Positions 1 to 10,440 of a stretch of DNA of 21,557 bases are shown here, one piece after another. A model generated the notes under the pieces. It was not told where the DNA came from. It made no database searches and worked only from the letters and a program-made list of their open reading frames with translations. The stretch is taken from positions 1 to 21,557 of the forward strand of contig CAXKVR010000879.1 of assembly GCA_964058845.1 (NCBI GenBank), written 5' to 3'. Origin of the DNA: Carex sylvatica (lineage: Eukaryota; Streptophyta; Magnoliopsida; Poales; Cyperaceae). Both the position numbers and the translations under genes were made by a program. Position 1 is the stretch's first letter; each line of letters starts with the position of its first letter.

Positions 1-2995
1 TGTTCGCTTATTATGTCTTGCATGAGCAACATGACATAATATGCACATTCCTAGCCGGCTGGTTGTTGTGGGCACTATATAACAAGTTTGTAAAAAATAA
101 AATGTAAGTTAAGAGCATATATACCAATGATTTATATGTTTAGATATTCACAAATTTTTGCATCTAGGTCCTTATAATCCTATCTCAATAGAAACTATTA
201 CCTTGCAATCGTTATGAATCGTTAAAGAAGTATCCATTTTCTTGGCGAAGGCACTGTTGAAATATGAACAAATTGAACAATCAGTACTTACGGGAGATAT
301 TTAAAACGATAATATAATAATAAAATCATTAGAATTCTAAACAAACGTAAAATTAAGAAAGTCACTTACTCCTCGACCGCAGCAGTGATCATTAGCATTT
401 TTTTACTCTTCTTATCGGAATCGTACACGTACAAGGAACGATCTCTTGGTATAAGCACGGTCAATATCCAATGATTTCTGCATATTAGGTTTGTAGCTTG
501 TCATATTCTATAATTTATATGAATTGAAAGAAATATAATAAAATTATAATATATATATAACACAAACATCTGATGGTAAGGTATAAAGATCAATCTCTTG
601 TCTCGATTCTCTTGGAGTGCTTTCCTCATGTATTGAAGAACACCTCCCCGTTCATCATGCAGCATGGTGGCATTTGTTCGCTGGGGGTCCATAAAACCAA
701 TCTGCTCATCGGAAAATTCCTCCTTGATGAATTTGTGCCAATGCCTAAAAAAAAGAAGGCATACATGTGTTCTCAAGTTTGTGAAATTTGAATTAAAAGT
801 ACTGAATTCTGCAATTATTACGAATATTAAACTCACAGCATCCATATCTGAATGACTGGTCCAGTGAGCCACTCCCGTGGTGTAAGCAATGCCGCATAAT
901 CATCTGCATAAACGTATATGGACTCTGCTGAACAGAAAAGATCAAGTGGCGGATCGATTTTGAATGGACTGCCATCTAGATCTGAAAATCGATCACGCAG
1001 CTGCTTAAATGTTCGTCCCAGCTTTTCAAAATTGATATGATCAAACACCTTGCTGTGACTCGTTGTTTTTCAATCTCCAGGAACTTGCACCTCTTCGCGT
1101 GGTTCCTGCAAAATTTCATAATAAATTGAAATAAAATCCAAAATCAACTATAACTATATCATATAGATACAAATTAAGAAGGCATAAAACTTAATAATAA
1201 TATACCTCATCTGAACCTGTCAATATCATGGACATCGGCCATGCAGTGAAACTGCCGAGAACCGATGCAAGGGTTAACTGCTCGCCATTTGGTACAGGTA
1301 AGGAGAGTTCTATGAAGTCTGCATCACGAATAGCATCCACCGTTACTCTTGCATGGTCGGGCGGCATAGGCAAACCGTGAATTGTTCCACCTTGTACAAC
1401 TGGAACATAAATTGTCCCTAAGGCCACTACAAGAGTATTCCCACATACATTCGCCTGGAGTCTGCAGCTTAGTTCTCCCTCCTGTACAAATACATGTATT
1501 TACTCGAATAAAATCTAAATATGTATGAAATTAAAGCATAGACCTACTGATTCAAATCTGAATTTGCATTACCTCAGTAAACTCATAAAGATTTGCAGAT
1601 GGTTTGACTGACTGACAGCTGCTCTGAACGACTGTTGGGCTATACGTCTTTTCTTGTTGGCCCATGGTCTGCTGAAGCATTATTTCAAGCTCAGCTTTCA
1701 TTTCTTCTTTCATTTCTTGCCGCAATCTCTGCTCCATTCCTCTTACTGTCTCCTCCACTCTTTGATCCACTCTCACATCAAATTCTTCTTTGGATCTCGA
1801 GTAAGTAACAGTGTGTTTCCTCCTTATCAAGCTCTTACCAAATGTTGTTGTAATTGGAAGCAGACCGCCCACTCCTCTCACCCTCCCGGAATGTTCCCGA
1901 TTTGGCAGAGATTTTTCCAGAACATCATCGTATCGTACGACGGCCAACTGGCCTTGTTTAAAGGCCGCTTCTTGTTCTTCCTGAAATGACAACATAAATG
2001 TTATAACAAACTAAATTAAAGTTGAAGTTTCAATGAATGACAATATCTAAATACTCACAATTCTGGTGATAACCGGTAAGTATGTTTCTGGATAAAAGCG
2101 TTCATTGGTCTCTTCTGAGAGCTTCTGTCTTGCTAGTTTCCACGTGACGTGCCTATGCTCAACCGACAAATCAATAAGCTCCTCTGGTGTCAATGCAGTA
2201 CTAGTTGACCCTTGGAAAGACGGATCACTAGATGTTTTCTCGTTTGCAATCGCCTGCATAGCATCTCTGAGTCTACTCTGAAAACCTTCACCGGTATAAC
2301 CTCTGGATCCTAAGAAATGCGGATACTCATTGTGAGCCTGATTCGCCTTTCCAGTCTGGCTGGAATCCTACAATTTGAACAAAGAAACAATTAGTCTCAA
2401 TTATAAAAAAATTTGAATTCTTAATTAATTATACATAAGGTAGGTGGTCAATAGTAACTATCATACACTAAATTTCTCCGTCTCTCGGTACTTGCAAAAT
2501 TCTTCCCAGTCTTGTTCTTCAATCTGGAGCTTACCAAAATCGGGCGTCTCACCCTTGCGCCACACTTTAGTCATTTCGGTTCGCCACTTCCGGTGACAAG
2601 TAGACATTTTCTGATAATAATATTTCTGCACCTCTTCATTGTCGATTATGCCCCAGTCCACCTTACAAACAAATAGAAATAAAAAATTTAGAGTTAGTTA
2701 ATATCAAAAGAAATCTTGTGAAATTAGCAGCAAAATTTGTTTACCTTAAGTATTTCCCATATTTTTTGCTTTTTCTCATCTGGAACATCTTTCCATCGTT
2801 GGAACCTTAGAGAAACATTCCTTCTTACCAATATCCCAAATTCCATTGCAAAACTCGTCGTATCTCGAGTAACAACCGGCCTGTAAAATTTGTCAAGTTC
2901 TAGCTGTTTGTCTTTCTCGTTGAACTTCTCCTTAATTTTGTTAGGCCCTCTTCTTTTCTTCTTAGCTGAGACTATGTCACCATCACCTTCCATAT

Positions 2996-3606
2996 CTGAA
3001 GTAAGAATTAGCAATTAGGATTAACTCAATGCCAAATAAAATTTGATAATACTTGAGCGATACCATATAAAATTAGCAATATCATTTGGAACAATTAAAT
3101 AGGCATATTTGAGTAAAAAGGTTTAACAATATTTCGATTATAACTCAATTAAGCAACTAGGGTTAACAATATTCCGAATTAGCAACTAGGGTTAACTCTA
3201 TGCCAAATAAATTAAATTACCAATATTTGAGCAATACCATATAAAATTCTCACAATGCCTTGGTACCAAGTATATTTGAGTAGCTAGGGTGAACAAACAA
3301 AGTTTAACAATTTCAAATAAGCAATTTTTAAGAAGCAAATAAGAGGATTGCTAACAATTTGTAATAAGCCTTGGTACTAATTTTTTAAATAATTTGTAAT
3401 AAGCAACAATTTCTAATTAGCAACAAGACATTATGAGTTTGTAATCCGAATTTCTAATAAACCAAATTAGCAATAATTTCTAATAAACCGAATTAGCAAC
3501 AATTTAGAATCCGAATTAACAACAATTTCTAATCCGAATTTTCCAAAATTTCTAAACAATTCCTAATAAATTGATTTTGTTAAAGGGAGAGGGAGAGGGG
3601 ACTTAC
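2996..3606 (-). other. First intron of CACTA gene 2, A/T-rich with an internal duplication
   Basis: Bounded by TCAG|GTAAGT (donor at 3606) and TTCAG|ATATG (acceptor at 2996), just before the chosen ATG at 2993. It contains a diverged direct repeat: about 3018-3090 and 3188-3262 share 'gccaaataaa', 'ttgagcaataccatataaaa' (written as in the right copy) and nearby words. Many short 'aattagcaacaattt' variants also occur. No coding signal seen. Confidence 0.6.
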
Positions 3607-3900
3607 CTGAGTTTGAGAAGGAGAGGGAGGCGGAGCCAACGAGCCGACGGTGGAGTGGAAGAGAGACGCACAGCGGGGTGGAACGAGCCGACGGACTAGG
3701 GTTTTGAGAAGGAGAGGAAGAGAGATGCACGGCGGAGCTAGAGGAAGGGAGGCCACGGTTTTGAAACTTGTGAGGCCACGGCGGAGCTAGGGTTTTGAAA
3801 CTAGTGAAATTTTTGGCTAAGTGCTTGAGGAGAAGAGGAAGAGAGGAGAGGCCACGGTTTTGAGGAGAAGAGGAAGGGAGGCCACGGTTTTGAAAAAATT
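3607..3900 (-). promoter_or_regulatory. Pyrimidine-rich 5' leader and probable transcription start zone of CACTA gene 2
   Basis: On the coding strand this stretch is rich in CT tracts (the plus strand reads gagaaggagagg...) and ends at a donor site, as a plant 5' untranslated exon would. It has internal short repeats: 'ggccacggttttga' occurs several times between 3750 and 3895, and 'gagccgacgg' occurs twice. Immediately upstream (above 3915) lies the array of ATCGGTT hairpins, so the promoter and array adjoin. The exact start site cannot be placed. Confidence 0.45.
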
Positions 3901-3932
3901 TCCAAATTTTGGGTAAGTTGGAACCGGCGCCC

Positions 3933-4382
3933 TAATAGAGTATCAAGATCGGTTCTAACCTCAGAACCGATCCTGATGCCTATCTAGATCAGTTCTTTAG
4001 TAAGAAACCGATCCAGATAGACATCAGGATCGGTTCTGAAGTTAGAACCGATCTTGATACTGTTTTAAATTTAAAAATAAAACGGTGCCCCCAATAGAGT
4101 ATCAAGATCGGTTCTAACCTCAGAATCGATCCTGATACTTATCTGGATCAGTTCTTTAGTAAGGAACCGATCCAGATAGACATCAGGATCGGTTCTGAAG
4201 TTAGAACCGATCTTGATACTTTTTTAAATTTAAAAATAAAATGGTGCCCCCAATAGAGTATCAAGATCGGTTCAAACCTCAGAACCGATCTTGATACTTA
4301 TCTGGATCAGTTCTTTAGTAAGGAACCGATCCAGATACACATCAGGATCGGTTCTGAAGTTAGAACCGATCTTGATACTCTA
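3933..4382. repeat. Array of three 159-bp repeats, each with three ATCGGTT palindromes
   Basis: Units begin at about 3933, 4092 and 4251. The word tatcaagatc recurs at 3941, 4100 and 4259, a period of 159 in both steps. Each unit holds three imperfect hairpins whose arms are variants of GATCGGTTCT and AGAACCGATC with short loops, e.g. 'tatcaagatcggttct' facing 'agaaccgatcctgat'. The last unit lacks the A/T-rich spacer. The same motif makes up the subterminal repeats at the element's end. In En/Spm, the TNPA protein binds subterminal motifs; I infer a comparable binding array here, placed upstream of gene 2. Confidence 0.9.
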
Positions 4383-4511
4383 TTAAATTTAAATATGATA
4401 ATAAATATGTATAAGTTATCAGATATTTAGAATGTTATTTTTTAAAATAATTTTATAAATAATTTACAAATAACTTACATAATTTATAAATAATGTATAT
4501 GTTATGATATT

Positions 4512-4940
4512 ATATGTAGAGTAAGTCTACCATATATTGCAATGCATAGGCACCTTTGTGCATTGGACTATAAATCACATATTCAAAGTCCAAATAACCG
4601 ATCCAAACCGTTCATCTTGTTCTCCATATTAATATGTGCTTGGAGACCAAATTTTATATTTTTTAGAATTTTTTTACTATTTATTAAGCCACATTGAAAA
4701 TCGTTGATCCAACGGTTACAGTAAAATCAAAAGGCACCGTTGGATCAGTGATTTTCAAAGTGACTTAATAAATAGTAAATAAATTCCAAAAAATATAAAA
4801 TTTGGTCTCCAAGCACATATTAATATGGAGAACAGGATGAACGGTTTGGATCGATTATTTGGACTTTGAATCCGTGATTTATAGTCCAATGCACAAAGGT
4901 GCCTATGCATTGCAATGTATGGTAGACTTACTCTACATAT
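4512..4940. mobile_element. Foldback MITE, copy 1 (long terminal inverted repeats), inside CACTA1
   Basis: The left arm from atatgtaga (4512) reads inward through gtaagtctacc, 'gcaatgcataggcacctttg', agtccaaataaccgatcc and ccatattaatatgtgctt to gatccaacggt near 4717. The right arm is its near-perfect inverse, ending tctacatat at 4940. Arms are about 200 bp and the loop about 20 bp, so the whole unit folds into one hairpin. No ORF. A second, more diverged copy lies at 15650-16042, which supports mobility. The flanking duplication is ambiguous because both flanks are TA-rich, so I do not assign a superfamily. Confidence 0.85.
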
Positions 4941-5044
4941 GTATAAGTTATCATATTTTGATATATAAATTATTTTTTAAATATTTGTTTTTAAAATAAG
5001 TTATCATATTTTGATATATAAATTACATTTTAAAAGTTATTTGA

Positions 5045-6311
5045 TTATTATTTTTAGTGGTTTGAAAATATCAAAACTAAATAAATTTCATGCTTCTTAA
5101 TTGAAACCTTATTTGATGTGACAAATATTTGTAGCTTACATTTAACTAGATAATTTATGAAGAAAATCATTTTTTAGAAATAATTTTTAGAGAGTAATGT
5201 TCTTTAACATTTCTCACTATAATAATTTTTTTTAAAAAAATTTCTGGAATTTTTTAGAAGTAATTTATTAATGCACAATTTATACGGTATCTGGATCGGT
5301 TCTGGGGGTAGGAACCGATCCAGATGGTGTTTTTCCCTATATGTGTGTGGTTTACATTTTTGTGTGTGTACACTTTTTCTAAAAATGAAAGTCAGAATGT
5401 GTATGTGTTATATTTTTCTAAATTGTTTTAATCGTAAATTATGATAAATAATTTTATTATTTTTAGTGGTTTGAAAATATCAAAACTAAATAAATTTCAT
5501 GCTTCTTAATTGAAACCTTATTTGATGTGACAAATATTTGTAGCTTACATTTAACTAGATAATTTATGAAGAAAAGCATTTTTTAGAAATAATTTTTAGA
5601 GAGTAATGTTTTTTAACATTTCTCACTATAATAATTTTTTTTTTAAAAATTTCTGGAATTTTTAAGAAGTAATTTATTAATGCACAATTTATACACACAA
5701 ATATAGGAAAAACACTATCTGGATCGGTTCTGGGGGTAGGAACCGATCCAGATGGTGTTTTTCCCTATATGTGTGTGGTTTACATTTTTGTGTGTGTACA
5801 CTTTTTCTAAAAATGAAAGTCAGAATGTGTATGTGTTATATTTTTCTAAATTTTTTTAATCGTAAATTCTGATAAATAATTTTATTATTTTTAGTGGTTT
5901 GAAAATATCAAAACTAAATAAATTTCATGCTTCTTAATTGAAACCTTATTTGATGCGACAAATATTTGTAGCTTACATTTAACTAGATAATTTATGAAGA
6001 AAAGTATTTTTTAGAAATAATTTTTAGAGAGTAATGTTCTTTAACATTTCTCACTATAATAATTTATTTTTAAAAAATTTTCTGGAATTTTTAAGAAGTA
6101 ATTTATTAATGCACAATTTATACACACAAATATAGGGAAAACACCATCTGGATCGGTTCCTACCCCCATAACCGATCCAGATAGGTATCTGGATCGATTC
6201 TGGGGGTAGGAACCAATGCAGATGGTGTTCTTCACTATATGCATGTGGTTTATATTTTTGTGTGTGTATACCTTTTTTAAAAATAAAAGTCAGAATGTGT
6301 ATGTGTTATAT
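5045..6311. repeat. Three tandem copies of a 410-430-bp A/T-rich unit, each with an ATCGGTT hairpin
   Basis: The anchor word 'tttttagtggtttgaaaata' occurs at 5051, 5460 and 5888, giving periods of 409 and 428. Copies run about 5045-5454, 5455-5882 and 5883-6311 and are nearly identical, pointing to recent amplification. Each holds one palindrome of the form 'tctggatcggttctggggg' facing taggaaccgatccaga (5289, 5718 and 6147 regions). In copy 3 that region is doubled, with one palindrome in reversed orientation plus a decayed one. Copy 1 lacks the bases 'cacacaaatatagg' found before the palindrome in the others. No gene seen. It lies between the two CACTA1 genes. Confidence 0.9.
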
Positions 6312-6567
6312 TTTACCAGATGATACGTATATACTAAACAGTAACATTAAAAATTAAAAAATAAAAAAATAAGCTAATAAATTTACATATAACATGAAAA
6401 TAAATAAGTTACAAGAAACATTGAAGAATATATAACTTGCATGCATGCTTTTCATTGTCTAGTGTTTCAATGCATCCTGAAAAAAGAAAAATTTCTTAAG
6501 TCAACGATATTAAATAATAATAAATCACATTTTTTATATTTTTATATTTTGACATACCAATAAAAAT
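6312..6567. other. A/T-rich spacer after the transposase stop; no gene seen
   Basis: This stretch follows the TAA at 6568-6570 on the coding strand and probably holds the 3' untranslated region and polyadenylation site of gene 1. No ORF or clear repeat is seen. Confidence 0.4.
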
Positions 6568-9500
6568 TTAGGGATTATTGCCAGTGGGAACTTCAACCCA
6601 TTCTCCTTCATTGTGATCGTTGCGCGTGTGACTTGTCTTGTTATCCTCACCGGTTGGTAAAGATGTCATGCCAGTGGAAAACGATGGTATCTCATCAAAA
6701 TGATCGTACGCTTCTTCGTCTTCCACATTATCAATCCCGATGACACGTCTTTTATCAGAGAGGACAACATGTCTTGAACGATCGGCCGGATCAGTAACGT
6801 AGAACACTTGCGTGGCTTGTCTTGCAAGTATAAATGGATCGTCCTTGTATCCAGCCTTACTGAAATCCACTAGAATAAAACCATCTTCGTCGACTTTAAC
6901 CCCCCTACGGTTATCGACCCATTTACACATAAATAACGGAATGTTAAATTTTCTATAATCTACCTCCCAAATTTCTTCAACAAACCCGTAATATGACATT
7001 GATGCATGCGATGGTCCGGCACCTTTAGGATCTGACAAATCACTCGAAACGGCTACTAACGTCACTCCACTGTTTTGCACGGTACTCTTTGAATCTTGAT
7101 TTCTTGTGTAAAATGTGTACCCGTTGATGTCATATCCTTAGAAGGTCCTCACGACGTGGACTGGACCAAGAGCCAATAATTTCACAGTTTCTGTAATATT
7201 TTCTCCCTCTGGAGCTTGTACGACTCTCCGTGTAAACCATCCTTCAAATTTTTTATTGTGTTCGCTGATTAACCACTTGTTGGATTTCTTAGGATTCTGT
7301 TATCGCAAGAGAGTCATATGCTCGTCCCAAAAAGGATGAACGTCAGTAAAGTGTTGCAAAACATGAAAATGTGATAGTGACATCATTGTACTATCGGGCT
7401 CGAATAATTTCGCACCGATTGTGCCTACCCCATGAAGTCGACCCTCGTGCCGAGATTTAGGGATGCCTATAGCTTTGACATCATCCATATAATTAGTACA
7501 AAACTCAATAACCTCTTCGGCAGCATAAGCTTTTACGATGCTTCCCTCAGGCCGATATCGATTCCTGGCATATGCCTTTAACAATCCCATGTATCTCTCG
7601 AACGGATACATGTACCGCAAGAAAACAGGTCCGCACATCTTAATTTCTCTAATTAGGTGAACAATTAAATGAACCATGATATCAAAAAAAGACGGCGGAA
7701 AATACATTTTAAGATGACAAAGAGTGACAACAACCTCCTTCTGCAGAGCATCTAGCATATCGGGATCACTTACTTTGCAACATATGGCATTAAAGAAAAA
7801 ACAAAGTTTCGTGATGGTCTGCCTAACACACTTTGGCAATATGCCCCGAATTGCAACAGGAAGAAGCTGTGTCATTAAAACATGACAGTCATGAGACTTC
7901 ATTCCTGTCAATTTTAAATCTTCCAGTGAAACTAGGTTTTTAATATTCGAAGAATATCCAGATGGAACTTTGACACCATGAAGGCATTCCAATAAGCTTT
8001 TTTTCTCTGCTTTCGACAGCGTATGCATTGCAGATTTTAGATACGTACAAAATTTCTCATTTTCTCTTTCCTTCTCTACTGGTTGTAGATCCGACCGTAT
8101 GTTCAGGAATTGCATGTCTTTCCGAGTATTGATACCATCCTTAGTCTTACCCGGAATATTCAATAATGTTCCAACTAGGCTATCACACACATTTTTAACC
8201 ACATGCATCACATCGAGACAGTGTCGAACATCTAAGTGCTGCCAGTATGGTAAATCCCAGAATATTGACCTCTTCTTCCAACTAATTTTTGGTGCCCCTT
8301 TCTTTCTCACCACCTTCTTTTTAAATTTTCCAAATTGAACTTTGATATCGTTCACTCGCGAATAAACAGCTTTACCGGTCAACGGATAATTTACTCTGGT
8401 ATTCTCGGTCTTTCCATTGAATTCTTTCTTTCTCTTTAGGTGTGCATGGTTGGTAGAAAGAAATCTACGATGACCCATGTACACATTTTTAGAGGAATTA
8501 GGTAGCCACACATCGACTGTATCGTCTAGGCAAACAGGGCATGCTTTCTCTCCTTTGACACTGTAACCCGACAAATTTCCATAAGCCGAAAAATCATTAA
8601 TGGTGAAGAAAATCATGGCCCGTAAAGTGAATTTCTCCTTTCTGTATGCATCAAATATCTGCACTCCGGGTTGCCATAATTCTTTTAAATCATCGATCAA
8701 TGGCGCTAGATACACATCTATGTCGTTCCCAGGCTGTTTGGGTCCTGATATGAGCAAGGTCAACATGATGTATTTGCGTTTCATACATAACCAAGGCAGA
8801 AGATTATAAATGCACAATAAAACCGGCCAACTGCTGTGCTTGCTGCTCATGCTACTGTGCGGATTTATTCCATCTGCACTCAGCCCAAGCTTAAGATTTC
8901 TAGGGTCACATCCGAATTCGGGGAACTCTCTGTCAATATTTCTCCACTGAGGAGAATCAGCAGGGTGCCGTAATTTCCCGTCTTTTTTTTGGTTATCTGC
9001 ATGCCAACGCACTAATTTTGCATCTTTATCATTTGAGAACAAACGTTTCAATCTCGGTTTCACGGGGAGGTACCACAATGCTTTTGCCGGAGGCCCTTTA
9101 TTCGGTTTGTAATCACTTTTATCGCCGGTTAACTGCTTTGGTTTGTAACGTGATACACCACATTTTGGACACTCGTGAAGATCTTTATACTCGGATCGAT
9201 ATAATATACAATCATTTGGACACGCATGTACTCTTTGAACTTCTAAATCCACTGGGCACAATATTTTCTTCGCTTCATAAACATTTGGTGGTATCTCGTT
9301 TCCATCAGGAAGTATTTCTTTAAAAGTTTGTAATAACTCAGTAAAACTTCTATCACTCCAACTGTTAGATGCTTTAAGGTTATACAATTTTAATACACCT
9401 TTCAATTTTGAAAATTTAGAACAACCAGGATACAATTCCTTATTAGAATCCTCATACAAATTCTCAAATAAACAATACTGCTTATCATTATCAAAATCCT

Positions 9501-9939
9501 CTTCTAAATCACGTAACATTTGATCAAAATTATCACATCTATCTACCACCATATCATCATTTTCTTCAGTATGGTATTCCTGATCCTCAGTACGAGCACC
9601 TACATCGGTTTCCAATCCCCGTAGATCATTCCCGTCATTTCTACCGGTATGGTATTTCTGATGCTCAGTACCAGTACCTATGTCGGTTGGCAAACTCTCA
9701 CCGTGCCATAACCAACACTTATATCCTTGCTTGAATCCACGACGGATTAAATGGTCCCTCACTTGGTTCGAGTTGGAGAATTTTTGACCATTGTTACAAT
9801 CACGGCAAGGACACAACATCAGTGCACTCCCCTTATTCGCCATATCTTCCGTAGCAACTCTGATAAATTTCTCGACACCTGTCATATATTCATCAGATAA
9901 ACGTGATACTTTGTACATCCAACTGCGGCCCATCTGCAA
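6568..9939 (-). pseudogene. CACTA gene 1: TNP2-type transposase (DDE) with DUF4218 and DUF4216 regions, two in-frame stops
   Basis: One frame runs the whole length, broken by TAA at 7300-7302 and TAA at 7138-7140. Residues 5-80 resemble the transposase-associated domain (SWMY, CPCRDC, HLIRRGF..YKCWLWHGE). Residues about 215-600 are TNP2-like: CPNDC..CPKC at 240-260, SADG with D356, NDIDVY with D406/D408, and LDVMH at 575-579. Residues about 665-810 resemble DUF4218 (MKSHDCHVLMTQLLP, FERYMGLLKAYARN). After the first stop the frame continues with EHNKKFEGWF, then GYDINGYTFYTRNQD and a DUF4216-like end. A GCAG|ATG acceptor at 9934 makes ATG 9933 (residue 3, MGRSWMY) the likelier start. TNP2 binds and cuts CACTA ends. 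Position 581 is V where MHxEKN is usual. Degenerate; very sure of the family. Confidence 0.95.
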
Positions 9940-10440
9940 TTATAATAAAACACAATTAATTAAGAACAAGGTTGGAGAGCTTAGTTCTGTTCACAATATG
10001 GCTTACATGGGGCCGGGTTACCATCCTATCCCACTCTCTGAATACTTTGTCTCAGTAGTGGCCACATGTTAGTCGTGTTTTAGCACTTAAGAAAATTTCG
10101 GCAGCATTTCCCCTTAGTTTCCCGAGATTCGGGAAACTAAGTGAAAATGCTGCCGAAATTTTCTTAAATGCTAAAACACGACTAACATGTGGCCACATCC
10201 TAAATGAGACAAAGTACTCAGAGAGCAGTCCCAAAACGGAGACTATTCAAAATTAATCTCTAATGGATTAATTTTGAACGGGTATCATGACCTGAAGGCA
10301 TTAATAATGCGGTTGTGGCTCATAAGACAGTACTCTAGCTACATACTAGCTAGCAAATATAAATACATCTCTTACAAAAAAAAAACACATTAATTAATGC
10401 ACAAAAATAATTAAACATGAAACTTCTAGGTTGTACTTAC
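9934..10440 (-). other. Probable intron in the 5' untranslated region of CACTA gene 1
   Basis: On the coding strand a GTAAGT donor starts at 10440 and a TTGCAG acceptor ends at 9934, directly before ATG 9933. The intron would be 507 bp and contains the long hairpin at 10034-10225, plus a small one: 'ttcaaaattaatc' (10246-10258) facing 'ggattaattttgaa' (10265-10278). Its existence is inferred from splice-site sequence only. Confidence 0.5.
10034..10225. repeat. 192-bp near-perfect inverted repeat (long hairpin)
   Basis: The left arm starts ctctctgaatactttgtctc and runs inward through gccacatgttagtcgtgtt and gaaaatttcggcagcat to tttcccga. The right arm, from tcgggaaa outward to gagacaaagtactcagagag, is its inverse with few mismatches and small gaps. 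The loop is only a few bases. It could be a small foldback MITE or a hairpin native to this transposon family, and its transcript would be double-stranded. Confidence 0.9.

Larger units (their letters stand above)
1..3900 (-). pseudogene. CACTA gene 2: TNPA/Ptta-like protein with C-terminal Ulp1-like (C48) protease domain, two nonsense codons
   Basis: Gene model from GT..AG sites that keep one frame. Non-coding leader to 3607; coding exons 2993-2745 (ATG at 2993), 2661-2467, 2367-2059, 1980-1573, 1481-1206, 1105-837, 744-568, 477-370, 253-202 and 74 to beyond 1. The first three exons start with a lysine-rich stretch and resemble the plant Ptta/En-Spm transposase family. Exon 1980-1573 holds a charged coiled coil (EETVRGMEQRLRQEMKEEMK, about residues 328-347). 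Exon 1481-1206 resembles the DUF8039 domain. Exons from 744 onward are Ulp1-like: EEFSDEQIGFMDP, then INHWILTV with the catalytic His codon at 471-473, then LYVYDS with the Asp, then CPQQPAG, a stop, and ECAYYVM with the Cys codon at 45-47. Stops: TGA at 1070-1072 and TAG at 51-53. Ulp1 proteases cleave SUMO; copies in plant transposons have no settled role. The splice model is strong; the domain name for the N-terminal half is less sure. Confidence 0.8.

Noticed and set aside
501..872. Single 123-codon ORF in CACTA gene 2 taken as a separate gene
   Set aside because: Its ends read through introns; the spliced frame joining exons 1105-837, 744-568 and 477-370 explains the conserved Ulp1-like segment better.
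3933..4382. Regularly spaced repeats that at a glance resemble a CRISPR array
   Set aside because: Units are 159 bp palindromic tandem repeats in a plant transposon, without unique spacers; they are CACTA-type repeats.
5214..6062. CACTATAATAATTT at about 5214, 5624 and 6050 as possible internal CACTA termini
   Set aside because: It recurs because it lies within the tandem unit, lacks the CACTAGTGGAAAAAC context and has no matching inverse end or 3-bp duplication.
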